DNA from: Pseudomonas juntendi
Lineage (GTDB): Bacteria; Pseudomonadota; Gammaproteobacteria; Pseudomonadales; Pseudomonadaceae
Direction of reading: 5' to 3'
Assembly: GCF_009932375.1 (NCBI RefSeq)
Contig: NZ_BLJG01000028.1
Coordinates: 1-44,686 of the forward strand
DNA: 44,686 nucleotides
Each line of letters begins with the position of its first letter. The stretch's first letter is position 1. Made by a program: the position numbers and the translations under genes. Below the pieces are notes generated by a model. That model worked only from the letters and a program-made list of their open reading frames with translations, searched no databases and was not told the DNA's origin. Below, in pieces: positions 33,692-44,686 of the stretch.

Positions 33692-34702
33692 TCAGTCGAC
33701 CAGCTGCGCCTCTTTCAACGCGCCCAACGCCGCCAGCCAGCGTGGCTGCTGGCGATAGTCGGTACGTGCAAAGCCCTGCCCGCGCATCCGGGCGATACGC
33801 GGCGAGGGCCTGACCTGCATGCGCTGCGCTGCGCTCAGTGCCAGCTCTGCCGCCGCGCGGTCATTGCAAACCAGGCCCATGTCGCAGCCGGCAGACAATG
33901 CCGCCTCGATACGGCTGGCCGCATCGCCCACCACATGGGCACCGGCCATCGACAGGTCATCACTGAAGATCACCCCGTCAAAGCCCAGCTCGCCACGCAG
34001 AATGTCCTGCAGCCAGCGGCGCGAGAAGCCGGCCGGCTGGTTGTCCACCTGCGGGTAGATGACATGCGCCGGCATCACCGCCGCCAATTGCCCGCTCAGG
34101 CGGCTGAACGGTACAAGGTCGGCCTGGCGCAGTTGCGCAAGGCTGCGCTCATCGGTGGGAATGGCCACGTGCGAATCGGCCTCGGCCCAGCCATGCCCCG
34201 GGAAGTGCTTGCCGCAGGCCGCCATGCCGGCGGCATTCATGCCGCGGATGAACGCCCCGGCCAACTGTGTCGCACGCAGCGGGTCGCCCTCGAAGGCGCG
34301 GCTGCCCACCACGGCACTGCGCTGGTGATCAAGGTCAAGCACCGGAGCGAAGCTCAGGTCCAGGCCCACTGCCAGCACTTCGGTCGCCATCAGCCAGCCA
34401 CACTGCTCGGCCAGGTATTCAGCGTTGTCGTTGTCGGCCAGCGCGCGCATGGCGGGCAGGCGCACAAAGCCCTGGCGCAGGCGCTGCACACGGCCGCCCT
34501 CCTGGTCCACCGCCAGAATCAGATCGGGGCGTATGGCGCGGATGGATGCGCATAGCTCACGCACCTGGCGCGGGCTGTCGATATTGCGGGCGAAGATGAT
34601 CAGGCCGGCCACTTCAGGCTGGCGCAGCAGGTGACGGTCTTCGGCGGTCAGCCATTTACCGGCGATGTCCACCATCAGGGAGCCTTGCAGACTGACGGTC
34701 AT
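33692..34702 (-). CDS. nagZ: Beta-N-acetylhexosaminidase NagZ
   Basis: A 336-residue cytoplasmic family-3 glycosidase that removes N-acetylglucosamine from anhydromuropeptides during cell-wall recycling. The product signals AmpR-controlled beta-lactamase in pseudomonads. Diagnostic are LAVDQEGGRVQRL, the catalytic loop KHFPGHGWAEADSH (acid/base His in this family) and the nucleophile Asp in DGVIFSDDLSMAGA. Length is standard and there is no signal peptide. It lies downstream of psrA on the same strand with a 71-base gap that may hold a weak hairpin. Confidence 0.96.
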   Translation of the reverse strand: MTVSLQGSLMVDIAGKWLTAEDRHLLRQPEVAGLIIFARNIDSPRQVRELCASIRAIRPDLILAVDQEGGRVQRLRQGFVRLPAMRALADNDNAEYLAEQCGWLMATEVLAVGLDLSFAPVLDLDHQRSAVVGSRAFEGDPLRATQLAGAFIRGMNAAGMAACGKHFPGHGWAEADSHVAIPTDERSLAQLRQADLVPFSRLSGQLAAVMPAHVIYPQVDNQPAGFSRRWLQDILRGELGFDGVIFSDDLSMAGAHVVGDAASRIEAALSAGCDMGLVCNDRAAAELALSAAQRMQVRPSPRIARMRGQGFARTDYRQQPRWLAALGALKEAQLVD

Positions 34703-34734
34703 GGGTATTCCTTAATTGAAGACTGAACAGAAGC

Positions 34735-34757
34735 GGCGCTAGCTTAGCCCAAGCGCC
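34735..34757 (-). terminator. Weak hairpin between psrA and nagZ
   Basis: GGCGCT (34735-34740) and AGCGCC (34752-34757) form a 6-bp stem. On the minus strand the following bases are only moderately T-rich, so termination after psrA is possible but not convincing. Confidence 0.3.
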
Positions 34758-34773
34758 CCGCCGCGCCCAGCCT

Positions 34774-35481
34774 TCAGGCCTTGGCCGTGGCGGCGCTGCT
34801 CTTGGTGCGTGGCCGCAGTTGTGCAGTGGCCATGGCCGGGTCGGTGACGCCACTGTCCGCCCGCATGCCGGCCGCCAGGAACGGCACCATCAGGCGCATG
34901 ACCTGTTCGATGGACGTATTGATACCGAAGTCGGTTTCGGCGATGGCCCGCAGGGCCTTGATGCCGGACATGCTGAACGCGGCCGCCCCCAGCATGAAGT
35001 GCACGCGCCAGAACAGCTCCAGCGGCGGAATACGGGGAGCCGCCTCGTTGACCAACAGCATGTAGCGGCGGAACACCTTGCCGTACATGTCTTCCAGGTA
35101 GCGCCGCAAGTGCCCTTGGCTCTGGCTGAAGGCAAGGCCCAGCAGCCGCATGAAGATCGACAGGTCGTTGTTGCTGCGCGGCTGCACGGCCAATGCCTGC
35201 TCCACCAGCATTTCCAGCAGCTCTTCCAGGCTTGGCTTGTGCTCGGGCTTGGCCTGGCGGCGTTCCAGTTCACGCTCGAGGCTGGCGCAGAACGGGCCCA
35301 GGAAGCGCGAGAACACAGCCTGGATAAGCGCTTTCTTGGAACCGAAGTGATAGTTGACCGCCGCCAGGTTGACCCCGGCCTTGCTGGTAATCAGCCGCAG
35401 CGAGGTTTCAGCGAACCCCCTTTCCGCGAACAGTTGCTCGGCAGCATCGAGAATGCGTTCAACGGTTTCCGATTGGGCCAT
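34774..35481 (-). CDS. psrA: TetR-family fatty-acid-responsive regulator PsrA
   Basis: A 235-residue regulator. The TetR helix-turn-helix is at about 5-50 ([47 protein letters not shown]), followed by a helical ligand domain. The whole length matches PsrA of pseudomonads, which senses long-chain fatty acids, represses fadBA and its own gene and activates rpoS. GGAG lies five bases before the ATG. The C-terminus ([13 protein letters not shown]) is low-complexity and probably disordered. Its promoter region carries two palindromes of the PsrA-box form, so autorepression is well supported here. It is divergent from lexA. Confidence 0.94.
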   Translation of the reverse strand: MAQSETVERILDAAEQLFAERGFAETSLRLITSKAGVNLAAVNYHFGSKKALIQAVFSRFLGPFCASLERELERRQAKPEHKPSLEELLEMLVEQALAVQPRSNNDLSIFMRLLGLAFSQSQGHLRRYLEDMYGKVFRRYMLLVNEAAPRIPPLELFWRVHFMLGAAAFSMSGIKALRAIAETDFGINTSIEQVMRLMVPFLAAGMRADSGVTDPAMATAQLRPRTKSSAATAKA

Positions 35482-35505
35482 GACTACTCCGACTACTCCG
35501 CCAGA

Positions 35506-35532
35506 CAAACAGTTGTTTGAAACATACGTTTC
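35506..35532. promoter_or_regulatory. Two adjoining PsrA-type operator palindromes
   Basis: CAAAC-4-GTTTG (35506-35519) and GAAAC-4-GTTTC (35519-35532) share one base. Both fit the described PsrA consensus (G/C)AAAC-N2-4-GTTT(G/C). One covers the -10 box of the psrA promoter and the other the start-point region, the layout expected for autorepression. Confidence 0.85.
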
Positions 35533-35549
35533 AGCCCTGCATCTGTCAA
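35521..35549 (-). promoter_or_regulatory. Sigma-70 promoter of psrA
   Basis: On the minus strand a consensus TTGACA (35544-35549) and TATGTT (35521-35526) are separated by 17 bases. The -10 box lies inside a PsrA-type palindrome. The leader to the ATG is about 33 bases. Confidence 0.8.
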
Positions 35550-35636
35550 GGCTCGGTGACCGGGCGGTCGCCGTTGGAAAACAGCGCGCGTCGTGCCTCC
35601 GGGAGGGGGCGTTCGACTTTTCTTGCAACGTGTGGC

Positions 35637-35664
35637 TTGAAGCTTATCCAGTACTGTATATAAT
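35637..35664 (+). promoter_or_regulatory. Sigma-70 promoter of lexA-sulA
   Basis: TTGAAG (35637-35642) and a perfect TATAAT (35659-35664) are separated by 16 bases. The first SOS box overlaps the -10 element. Confidence 0.8.
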
Positions 35665-35669
35665 CCCAG
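35654..35669. promoter_or_regulatory. LexA-binding SOS box 1
   Basis: CTG-N10-CAG (CTGTATATAATCCCAG), the SOS-box form of gamma-proteobacteria, overlaps the -10 box of the lexA promoter. Confidence 0.9.
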
Positions 35670-35672
35670 TCA

Positions 35673-35688
35673 CTGTACAAAAAGCCAG
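35673..35688. promoter_or_regulatory. LexA-binding SOS box 2
   Basis: CTG-N10-CAG (CTGTACAAAAAGCCAG) lies three bases after the first box and covers the expected start point, 10 bases before the lexA ATG. Two boxes at lexA allow tight autorepression. Confidence 0.88.
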
Positions 35689-35698
35689 AGCGCCCAAC

Positions 35699-36307
35699 AT
35701 GCTGAAACTGACGCCACGCCAAGCCGAAATTCTCGCGTTCATCAAGCGTTGCCTGGAAGACAACGGTTTCCCGCCCACACGTGCCGAGATCGCTCAGGAA
35801 CTGGGCTTCAAATCGCCCAACGCTGCCGAAGAACACCTCAAGGCCCTCGCCCGCAAGGGTGCCATCGAAATGACCCCAGGTGCATCCCGCGGCATCCGCA
35901 TCCCGGGCTTTGAAGCCAAGGCCGAAGAAAGCGGCCTGCCCATCATCGGCCGTGTGGCTGCCGGTGCACCGATCCTTGCCGAGCAGCACATCGAGCAATC
36001 GTGCAACATCAACCCCGCGTTCTTCCACCCCCAGGCCGACTATTTACTGCGCGTGCACGGCATGAGCATGAAGGACGTCGGTATTCTGGACGGCGACCTG
36101 CTGGCAGTACACACCTGCCGTGAAGCACGCAACGGCCAGATCGTGGTGGCCCGCATCGGCGACGAAGTGACCGTCAAGCGCTTCAAGCGCGAAGGCAGCA
36201 AAGTCTGGCTGCTGGCCGAAAACCCCGAATTCGCCCCTATCGAAGTCGACCTGAAAGAACAGGAACTGGTGATCGAGGGCTTGAGCGTCGGCGTCATTCG
36301 CCGCTGA
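35699..36307 (+). CDS. lexA: LexA repressor
   Basis: A 202-residue SOS repressor. The winged helix-turn-helix is at 1-70 ([41 protein letters not shown]). The autocleavage site is A88-G89 (RVAAGAP), and the catalytic dyad is S123 (HGMSMKD) and K160 (EVTVKRF). RecA filaments trigger self-cleavage and relieve repression of DNA-repair genes. Length equals E. coli LexA. Two SOS boxes precede it, and sulA follows after 13 bases in the same unit. Confidence 0.98.
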   Translation: MLKLTPRQAEILAFIKRCLEDNGFPPTRAEIAQELGFKSPNAAEEHLKALARKGAIEMTPGASRGIRIPGFEAKAEESGLPIIGRVAAGAPILAEQHIEQSCNINPAFFHPQADYLLRVHGMSMKDVGILDGDLLAVHTCREARNGQIVVARIGDEVTVKRFKREGSKVWLLAENPEFAPIEVDLKEQELVIEGLSVGVIRR

Positions 36308-36320
36308 TCCAGGAGGCGTC

Positions 36321-36797
36321 ATGCAGCAGTTCATTCACGTACCCGAGCAAGCCCAGTTGCCGTTGTTCGAAGCATTCCTTGCCCAACCCGTACTTCCTGG
36401 CTTAAAGGCCAGCGAACTGGCACGCAAGCACAGCGACCCCGAGCTTTTCAGCGAACTGTCGCTGCGTGGCGCCCAAGGGCACTGCCAAAACCTGCTGGCA
36501 CCCGTACTGCGTGAGCTGAGCGAAGAAGACGAAACCCGCTGGCTGACCCTGATCGCGCCGCCGTCGAGCCTGACCCAGGCCTGGCTGCGCGACGCAGGCC
36601 TCAACCGTGAACGGATCCTGCTGCTGCAACCCCGTAGCAATCAGAGCCCATTGCAGCTGGCCTGCGAAGCCCTGCGCCTGGGCCTTAGCCACACGGTGGT
36701 CAGCTGGCTGGGTAGCGTGAATGCCACTGCCCGCCAGCAACTGCTACGGGCAGCCACTACCGGAAATGCACAAAGCCTGAACATCCGCCTCGGCTGA
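36321..36797 (+). CDS. sulA: SulA-like SOS cell-division inhibitor
   Basis: A 158-residue SulA/ImuA-RecA-like protein. The central RWLTLIAPPSSLTQAWLRDAGLNRERIL and the SLQLACEALRLGLSHTVVSWLG-type segment are the family core (residues about 73-130). It blocks FtsZ polymerisation during SOS so that damaged cells do not divide. It has a strong CCAGGAGGCGTC ribosome-binding sequence and follows lexA directly, the arrangement known in pseudomonads. Its stop codon is part of the following terminator stem. Residues 1-40 are not conserved with the enterobacterial protein. Confidence 0.87.
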   Translation: MQQFIHVPEQAQLPLFEAFLAQPVLPGLKASELARKHSDPELFSELSLRGAQGHCQNLLAPVLRELSEEDETRWLTLIAPPSSLTQAWLRDAGLNRERILLLQPRSNQSPLQLACEALRLGLSHTVVSWLGSVNATARQQLLRAATTGNAQSLNIRLG

Positions 36798-36810
36798 TGT
36801 TCAGGCTTTG
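36771..36810. terminator. 15-bp perfect hairpin at the end of lexA-sulA
   Basis: The arms 36771-36785 and 36796-36810 (core GCCTGAACATC / GATGTTCAGGC) pair perfectly around a 10-base loop, with TTT in the closing arm. The sulA stop codon lies at the loop boundary. Position between convergent genes and symmetric A/T ends suit a bidirectional terminator. Confidence 0.75.
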
Positions 36811-36853
36811 CCTGTTACTTCAAAATGCCAGGCACCTGCTGCACCCTCAGGGT

Positions 36854-37087
36854 TCAGTGCAGCACCCGCGGCCCTTCATCACGCTCAGCCTCACCTTCCA
36901 TCAGGCGACCGGCCATCTGCACACCCACGCTGAGCATGGCCTTGGCCACTTCAACATGCTGACCCTGCAGGAATACCTTGGCGTCTTCCGAGAAATCCAA
37001 GGTTACCAGTGAGCCTTCATCCTCGGCGCGACGCAGTTCGATGCGGCCATCAGGCAACTCGACAATTTCCAGAAAAGACGTAGACAT
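36854..37087 (-). CDS. Small conserved Pseudomonas protein, unknown function
   Basis: A 77-residue protein (start MSTSFLEIVELPDGRIELRR) with a beta-rich first half and a helical second half (VEVAKAMLSVGVQMAGRLMEGE). It appears to correspond to the small gene that follows sulA in P. aeruginosa in the same position. GGAGAA lies about ten bases before the ATG; the longer in-frame start is not supported. It is read in the same direction as the DUF6586 gene, with 50 bases between. No function known. Confidence 0.75.
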   Translation of the reverse strand: MSTSFLEIVELPDGRIELRRAEDEGSLVTLDFSEDAKVFLQGQHVEVAKAMLSVGVQMAGRLMEGEAERDEGPRVLH

Positions 37088-37137
37088 AAATGGCAGTTCT
37101 CCGCGAAAGGCCAGTATTGTATCAGCCGTTGCCGCGA

Positions 37138-37653
37138 TCAGCACTCACTCAACGCGTCGCGAAAACGCCTGACCAGGCCTTTGAGGTTATTGCGCCAGCT
37201 TTCCAGCTCGGCGCGGGACAACGCTGGCTGCTCGGGCTCGTCAAGGTTCACGGCTTGGATCAGCGGCTGAGTAACATCGGTTTTTGGCGCTTTCCTGGCG
37301 ACAGGTGGTCGGAACAAATCGGCATAAGCACTGAGCATTTGCGCCAGCCAGGTTTCACGCTGGCGCGCCAGCTCCAGCAGCTCGGCCACCTCGGGGATGG
37401 CAATACCGTTCAGGCTGTCGTCGGCCAGCGCCTGCTCCACAGTTGCCACCACCGGCAGGCGGTAGAAAGCACCAATTTCATGGCACATGCCCAGTAGCGC
37501 GCCGTACAGGTGAAACAGCGCCGACTCGCGCTCGGCCTGTACCAGGCCCTGGGCATTCATGGCCTGGCTTTGCTCGGCCTTGGCCATGGCCTCGAGGGCG
37601 AGGCCGGCAAAGAACAGTTTCTGGTTGGTGCGGGTGTAGGTTTCCTGGGCCAT
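37138..37653 (-). CDS. DUF6586 family protein
   Basis: A 171-residue, mostly helical soluble protein. The conserved N-terminal part is TRTNQKLFFAGLALEAMAKAE, then AERESALFHLYGALLGMCHEIGAFYRLP. The C-terminal part, rich in Pro and charged residues, ends in SWRNNLKGLVRRFRDALSEC. It matches a Pseudomonas-specific family located beside topA (DUF6586, from memory). GGGAGG precedes the ATG. A strong terminator separates it from topA, so it needs its own promoter. Function unknown. Confidence 0.78.
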   Translation of the reverse strand: MAQETYTRTNQKLFFAGLALEAMAKAEQSQAMNAQGLVQAERESALFHLYGALLGMCHEIGAFYRLPVVATVEQALADDSLNGIAIPEVAELLELARQRETWLAQMLSAYADLFRPPVARKAPKTDVTQPLIQAVNLDEPEQPALSRAELESWRNNLKGLVRRFRDALSEC

Positions 37654-37702
37654 TTCTGTGCCCTCCCTTCAGGCTGCAAGGCAAGTTTCTGCATCATAAA
37701 TG

Positions 37703-37727
37703 ATTGGGGCCGCTAAGCGGCCCCAAT
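37703..37727 (-). terminator. Terminator of topA
   Basis: ATTGGGGCCGC and GCGGCCCCAAT form an 11-bp stem with a 3-base loop, 16 bases after the topA stop. The following minus-strand sequence is only partly T-rich (CATTTATG). Confidence 0.72.
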
Positions 37728-37742
37728 TACAGCACTGAAGGC

Positions 37743-40352
37743 TCAGCGCTTGTCTTCTACCTTCCACGCGCCACCGTCGTAGAACGCCTTCCAGCCGGTA
37801 GGCTTGCCATCGACCTCGGACTGCACGTACTGCTCCTTGGTCTTGCGGCTGTAGCGGATCACTGCAGGGCGGCCGTCCGGGTCCTTCTGCGGCGCATCGC
37901 ACAGGAAGTGGTACTTCGGGTCGATCTCGTGCTTGTGCGGCACGATTTCCATGACCAGTGGTGCCCGGGTTTCGCGGTTCTTGGGGAACTGGCTGGCCGC
38001 CAGGAACAACCCCGAGGCGCCATCGCGCAGCACGTAGGTGTCGTCCACCTTCTCGCACTTGAGCTCAGGCATGTCCACCTTGTCCATCTTCGGTGGCGCT
38101 GCCTCACCGCTTTTCAGCAGTTTGCGGGTGTTCTTGCAAGCCGGGTTGGTGCAGCCGAAGAACTTGCCGAACCGGCCGGTCTTCAGTTGCATCTCGCTAC
38201 CGCACTTGTCGCATTCCAGGCTTGGCCCTTCGTAACCCTTGATGCGGTAGTTGCCTTCTTCGATTTCGTAGCCAGGGCAGTCCGGGTTGTTACCGCAGAT
38301 GTGCAGCTTGTGCTTCTCATCCAGCAAGTAGGCATCCATCGCCGTGGCGCAGATCGGGCAACGGTGCTTGCCCAACAGCACCCGCGACTCGGACTCGCCC
38401 TCGTCGTCCGCAGCGATCTCATCGCCGGGCACCAGGTTGACGGTCGCCTTGCAGCGTTCTTTCGGCGGCAGGCTGTAGCCAGAGCAGCCAAGGAATACCC
38501 CAGTGGAAGCAGTACGAATCATCATTGGCCGGCCACATTCCTTGCACGGAATGTTGGTCATGGTCGGCTGGTTGGCGCGCATGCCGTCTTCGCTCGACTC
38601 GGCCGTCTGCAGCTTCTTGCTGAAGTCGCAATAGAACTCGTCGAGCACGTTCTTCCAGTCACGCTCGCCCTGGGCCACGTCGTCGAGGTTCTCTTCCATG
38701 TCGGCGGTAAAGCCGTAGTCCATCAGGTTGGAGAAGCTTTCCGACAGGCGCTCGGTGACGATGTCGCCCATTTTCTCGGAGTAGAAGCGGCGGTTGTGCA
38801 GGGTCACATAACCACGGTCCTGGATGGTGGAAATGATCGCCGCGTAAGTCGACGGGCGACCGATGCCACGCTTTTCCATTTCCTTTACCAGGCTGGCTTC
38901 GGTGAAGCGTGCCGGCGGCTTGGTGAAGTGCTGGCTCGGGTCGATCTGCAGCAACTTCAGCGCTTCGCCCTGGACCATTTCCGGCAGTACGTCGTCTTCA
39001 CCCGGTTTGCTCTGCTGTGGCAGCACACGGGTATAACCGTCGAACTTCAGGATACGGCCCTTGGCGCGCAGCTCGAAATCGCCGGCAGCCACGGTGACAC
39101 TGGTAGACAGGTACTGCGCCGGCGGCATCTGGCAAGCCAGGAACTGGCGCCAGATCAGCTCGTACAGGCGCTCGGCGTCGCGCTCCATGCCACTGAGCTT
39201 GGTCGGGTGTGTATTCACGTCCGACGGGCGAATCGCTTCGTGCGCTTCCTGGGCGCCTTCTTTGCTGCCGTAGACCAGCGGTGCATCCGGCAGGTACTGC
39301 TTGCCGAACTCACGCTCGATGTAGCTGCGGGCCATGTCCAGGGCATCGGCCGACAGGTTGGTCGAGTCGGTACGCATGTACGTGATGTAGCCAGCTTCGT
39401 ACAAGCGCTGGGCCATCATCATGGTCTTCTTCACACCGAAGCCCAGGCGGTTGCTGGCGGCCTGCTGCAGGGTGGAGGTAATGAACGGCGCCGACGGCTT
39501 GCTGCTGGTCGGGCGGTCTTCGCGCTTGACCACGCTGTAGCTGGAAGCCTTGAGCTTCTCCAGCGCGGCCATGGCCTGGGCTTCGTTCAGCGGCTTGAAC
39601 GCCTCGCCATTTTCGCGCGCCACTTCGAAACGCACCTTGGCGTTTTTCGCGGTGCCGAGGTCGGCGTGGATTTCCCAGTATTCTTCGGGGATGAACGCGC
39701 GAATTTCACGCTCGCGCTCTACCACCAGCTTGACCGCTACCGACTGCACGCGACCGGCGGACAGGCCACGGGCAATCTTGGCCCACAACAGCGGCGACAC
39801 CATGTAGCCCACCACACGGTCAAGGAAACGCCGAGCCTGCTGGGCGTTGACCCGGTCGATGTCCAGCTCGCCCGGTTGCGAGAAGGCTTCCTGAATCGCC
39901 TTCTTGGTAATTTCGTTGAACACCACGCGCTTGTAGCGGGCGTCGTCACCACCGATGGCCTCGCGCAGGTGCCAGGCAATGGCTTCCCCTTCGCGGTCCA
40001 AGTCGGTTGCGAGATAGATGGTGTCGGCATCCTTGGCCAGGCGGCGCAGCTCTTCGATCACCTTTTCCTTGCCAGGCAGGATCTCGTACTTGGCTTTCCA
40101 GCCGTGGTCGGGGTCGACACCCATGCGCGACACCAACTGGCGACGGGCCTTTTCCTTGGGTGAAAGCGCCGGGGCCTCACCCGCAGCCTTACCACGCTTG
40201 GCGGCCGGCTCTTTGCTTGCGCTGGCCGAACCGCTGGTGGGGAGGTCTCGGATATGGCCGATACTCGACTTCACCACGTACTGGTTGCCCAGGTACTTGT
40301 TGATGGTCTTGGCCTTGGCCGGGGATTCCACAATGACCAGCGATTTGCCCAT
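37743..40352 (-). CDS. topA: DNA topoisomerase I
   Basis: An 869-residue type IA topoisomerase that relaxes negative supercoils. The TOPRIM domain starts at once ([20 protein letters not shown]) with the DxDxE metal site at ATDLDREGE (116-122). The nucleophile is Y325 in [11 protein letters not shown]. The C-terminal region contains three Cys4 zinc ribbons: CKECGRPM...[20 protein letters not shown]...[10 protein letters not shown] and CDKCGSEM...CTNPAC. It ends with a basic, aromatic-rich tail. An Ala/Lys/Ser-rich insert ([20 protein letters not shown], about 41-60) interrupts the TOPRIM, as in other pseudomonads. It has its own promoter and terminator. Confidence 0.98.
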   Translation of the reverse strand: MGKSLVIVESPAKAKTINKYLGNQYVVKSSIGHIRDLPTSGSASASKEPAAKRGKAAGEAPALSPKEKARRQLVSRMGVDPDHGWKAKYEILPGKEKVIEELRRLAKDADTIYLATDLDREGEAIAWHLREAIGGDDARYKRVVFNEITKKAIQEAFSQPGELDIDRVNAQQARRFLDRVVGYMVSPLLWAKIARGLSAGRVQSVAVKLVVEREREIRAFIPEEYWEIHADLGTAKNAKVRFEVARENGEAFKPLNEAQAMAALEKLKASSYSVVKREDRPTSSKPSAPFITSTLQQAASNRLGFGVKKTMMMAQRLYEAGYITYMRTDSTNLSADALDMARSYIEREFGKQYLPDAPLVYGSKEGAQEAHEAIRPSDVNTHPTKLSGMERDAERLYELIWRQFLACQMPPAQYLSTSVTVAAGDFELRAKGRILKFDGYTRVLPQQSKPGEDDVLPEMVQGEALKLLQIDPSQHFTKPPARFTEASLVKEMEKRGIGRPSTYAAIISTIQDRGYVTLHNRRFYSEKMGDIVTERLSESFSNLMDYGFTADMEENLDDVAQGERDWKNVLDEFYCDFSKKLQTAESSEDGMRANQPTMTNIPCKECGRPMMIRTASTGVFLGCSGYSLPPKERCKATVNLVPGDEIAADDEGESESRVLLGKHRCPICATAMDAYLLDEKHKLHICGNNPDCPGYEIEEGNYRIKGYEGPSLECDKCGSEMQLKTGRFGKFFGCTNPACKNTRKLLKSGEAAPPKMDKVDMPELKCEKVDDTYVLRDGASGLFLAASQFPKNRETRAPLVMEIVPHKHEIDPKYHFLCDAPQKDPDGRPAVIRYSRKTKEQYVQSEVDGKPTGWKAFYDGGAWKVEDKR

Positions 40353-40414
40353 GGATCGGAGTATTCCTGAATCTGAAGATGAAAAACGCGTCAGGTGCCG
40401 ACACGCGGCACCGC

Positions 40415-40443
40415 TATATATAGTGGCAAAAGTGTGAGGTCAA
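40415..40443 (-). promoter_or_regulatory. Sigma-70 promoter candidate for topA
   Basis: On the minus strand TTGACC (40438-40443) and TATATA (40415-40420, within TATATATA) have a 17-base spacer. This gives a leader of about 55 bases before the topA ATG. Confidence 0.65.
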
Positions 40444-40453
40444 GTTCGAACGA

Positions 40454-40705
40454 TCATGCGTGCGACTTGCCCAGCAACCCGGGCAGCCCCTCTTCGGCCT
40501 TGACCAAAGCAAAGCGTGGCACCTGCTCGCCGTCAACCTCGACGGACTCCTGGAACATCGAAAGTGGCCTTACCCAGAAGCTGTAGTCACCATACAGGCA
40601 CTGGTAGAAAACCATCCACTCTTCGCTCTCGGAGTGCCGCGCAACGCTGAAGACACGGTACTCAGGCCCTTTGTAATGCCGGTAGACGCCTGGCTGTATC
40701 TGCAT
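40454..40705 (-). CDS. DUF1653 domain protein
   Basis: An 83-residue protein. It begins MQIQPGVYRHYKGPEYRV and continues with VFYQCLYGDYSFWVRPLSMFQE, the core of DUF1653, a small beta-barrel family found in many bacteria without an assigned role. GGAGGGTGTGCAAC precedes the ATG. It sits between the fadA terminator and the topA promoter, so it is probably a single-gene unit. Confidence 0.87.
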   Translation of the reverse strand: MQIQPGVYRHYKGPEYRVFSVARHSESEEWMVFYQCLYGDYSFWVRPLSMFQESVEVDGEQVPRFALVKAEEGLPGLLGKSHA

Positions 40706-40732
40706 GTTGCACACCCTCCTGAATAAAACCTG

Positions 40733-40764
40733 AAAAAACAAAACCGGGGCACAAGGCCCCGGTT
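40733..40764 (-). terminator. Intrinsic terminator of fadBA
   Basis: On the minus strand AACCGGGGC / GCCCCGGTT (9-bp stem, 5-base loop) is followed by TTGTTTTTT. It starts 18 bases after the fadA stop. Confidence 0.93.
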
Positions 40765-40781
40765 GCTGTCCAGCGGCGCGA

Positions 40782-41972
<1,191 letters not shown>

Positions 41973-41988
41973 CTAGCTCGTTGACCGC

Positions 41989-44136
<2,148 letters not shown>

Positions 44137-44265
44137 CAACTGATCTCCACGATATGGAAGCTGAACTGTACACGCCGATCGCTGCAGCGGAAGCAGGCCT
44201 AGCTGCCCCGCCCAGGCACACCCGTCAGCGCGCTAGTCGGAAGTATGGCTTGGCGTGGTGACATA

Positions 44266-44292
44266 CAAACGCTCAATTCATACGCCCGTTTG
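44266..44292. repeat. CAAACG/CGTTTG inverted repeat upstream of fadB
   Basis: CAAACG (44266-44271) and CGTTTG (44287-44292) face each other with 15 bases between, 130 bases upstream of fadB. Each half matches a PsrA half-site, but the spacing is far longer than the usual 2-4 bases. The half-sites are 21 bases apart, two helical turns. Confidence 0.45.
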
Positions 44293-44306
44293 ATTTGGGT
44301 GTGCAC

Positions 44307-44335
44307 ACATTCTCCGAAAAGATCTGCGTTGTCAA
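44307..44335 (-). promoter_or_regulatory. Tentative promoter for fadBA
   Basis: On the minus strand a perfect TTGACA (44330-44335) is followed after 17 bases by a poor GAATGT (44307-44312). Transcription would begin near 44300, just before the CAAACG/CGTTTG repeat. Confidence 0.35.
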
Positions 44336-44472
44336 ATGCTCACGAGCACGAAGAAAACGCGACTTTCCGGTCATTTTGTACCGTGCGCGCAGCAAACCAT
44401 GATGACAGTGATCACCGGTCATTCATGCCAGCGATCGAGCCCCGCGATTGCACAGGCGCTGCACATTTTCGC

Positions 44473-44500
44473 TTGCGCGCCGAGCGGGTATGGCTACACT
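44473..44500 (+). promoter_or_regulatory. Tentative plus-strand promoter before the hairpin cluster
   Basis: TTGCGC (44473-44478) and TACACT (44495-44500) have a 16-base spacer. A transcript would begin near 44507 and run into the three hairpins that follow. Confidence 0.35.
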
Positions 44501-44523
44501 GCCACTTGCGTGAATGAATACCC

Positions 44524-44612
44524 GGCCTGCCTGGCCTTTTCTGCGAAAGCAGAACGCAAAGCGGCGACTTGGCACCCCACCCCTTCAGGGGTATGCCAAG
44601 CCGCCGCTTTGT
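44524..44612 (+). ncRNA. Cluster of three hairpins, possible small RNA or terminator
   Basis: Three stems follow each other within 89 bases. The first is GGCC-5-GGCC (44524-44536). The second is TTCTGC-GAAA-GCAGAA (44539-44554), with a GNRA tetraloop. The third is long (44557-44612): CAAAGCGGCG and CTTGGCA pair with TGCCAAG and CGCCGCTTTG with one mismatch, and hold an inner CCCC-TTCA-GGGG. A promoter-like sequence lies just upstream. Right after it comes GTAGGAGCGGC (44618-44628), the arm sequence of Pseudomonas REP elements. The strand is inferred from the promoter and the GAAA loop. No known RNA family is recognised. Confidence 0.4.
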
Positions 44613-44686
44613 CGTTGTAGGAGCGGCATTGTGTCTTGAGAGGGGATTAAACCTGGTCATTCACCGTTCCCACAGGTGAATCGCGC

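Noticed and set aside
34281..34599. Arg/Ala-rich frames opposite nagZ as hidden small proteins
   Set aside because: They are antisense shadows of nagZ and have no start signals.
37704..40163. 819-codon plus-strand frame opposite topA
   Set aside because: Same cause as above; topA has all catalytic and zinc motifs on the minus strand.
44245..44517. Possible 90-residue gene upstream of fadB
   Set aside because: Overlaps the probable fadB control region, lacks a Shine-Dalgarno and shows no protein-like pattern.

Overview
The window is chromosomal DNA from a fluorescent Pseudomonas, most probably of the P. putida group. It is GC-rich. From dusA/tal rightwards it carries the ordered housekeeping block I recognise from P. 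putida and P. aeruginosa: tal, hsbA-hsbR, pilZ, mlaA, queF, lolCDE, sthA, gap, mfd, csiV, nagZ, psrA, lexA-sulA, topA, fadBA. Species identity is inferred from protein similarity and gene order recalled from memory; no search was run.

Positions 1 to about 6000 are the right-hand end of a prophage or integrative element whose left part lies outside the window. It holds a string of short, closely spaced plus-strand genes: an HNH endonuclease, several unrecognised early-region proteins, a small Cys4 protein and a cupin-like protein. Two minus-strand small genes are inserted among them. The string ends in a PrtN-type activator that converges on a tyrosine integrase. The integrase abuts the 5' end of dusA, a known insertion target for phages and islands. 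The other attachment site is not visible.

From 5.9 to 15.7 kb come dusA, tal, a PhoD-like phosphatase, the HsbR/HsbA phosphatase and anti-sigma-antagonist pair, a PilZ protein, MlaA, a HAD-like protein that has lost its catalytic aspartates, a DUF4404 protein, queF and a His/Met-rich cupredoxin. The cupredoxin is divergent from a copR/copS-type metal-sensing pair (15.9-18.0 kb), with palindromes in between. The lolC-lolD-lolE lipoprotein-release transporter follows (18.0-21.2 kb), with a good intrinsic terminator between lolD and lolE. Next are a second PilZ protein and a glycerophosphodiesterase.

From 22.7 to 34.7 kb the genes are sthA, a long-form gap, mfd, csiV, a SWIM/SNF2 helicase and nagZ. 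Gap and mfd are divergent, and each has a readable sigma-70 promoter. The 35.5-35.7 kb interval is a compact regulatory hub. The psrA promoter overlaps two PsrA-type boxes, and the lexA-sulA promoter overlaps or abuts two SOS boxes. The fatty-acid theme returns at 40.8-44.1 kb with fadBA, which PsrA is known to control in P. aeruginosa. Between these lie small conserved Pseudomonas genes, topA with its own promoter and terminator, and a DUF1653 gene.

The last 550 bases hold no convincing gene. They contain an inverted repeat and promoter candidate upstream of fadB, and a cluster of three hairpins that looks like a structured RNA or an elaborate terminator. No rRNA, tRNA, IS element or CRISPR array was seen.
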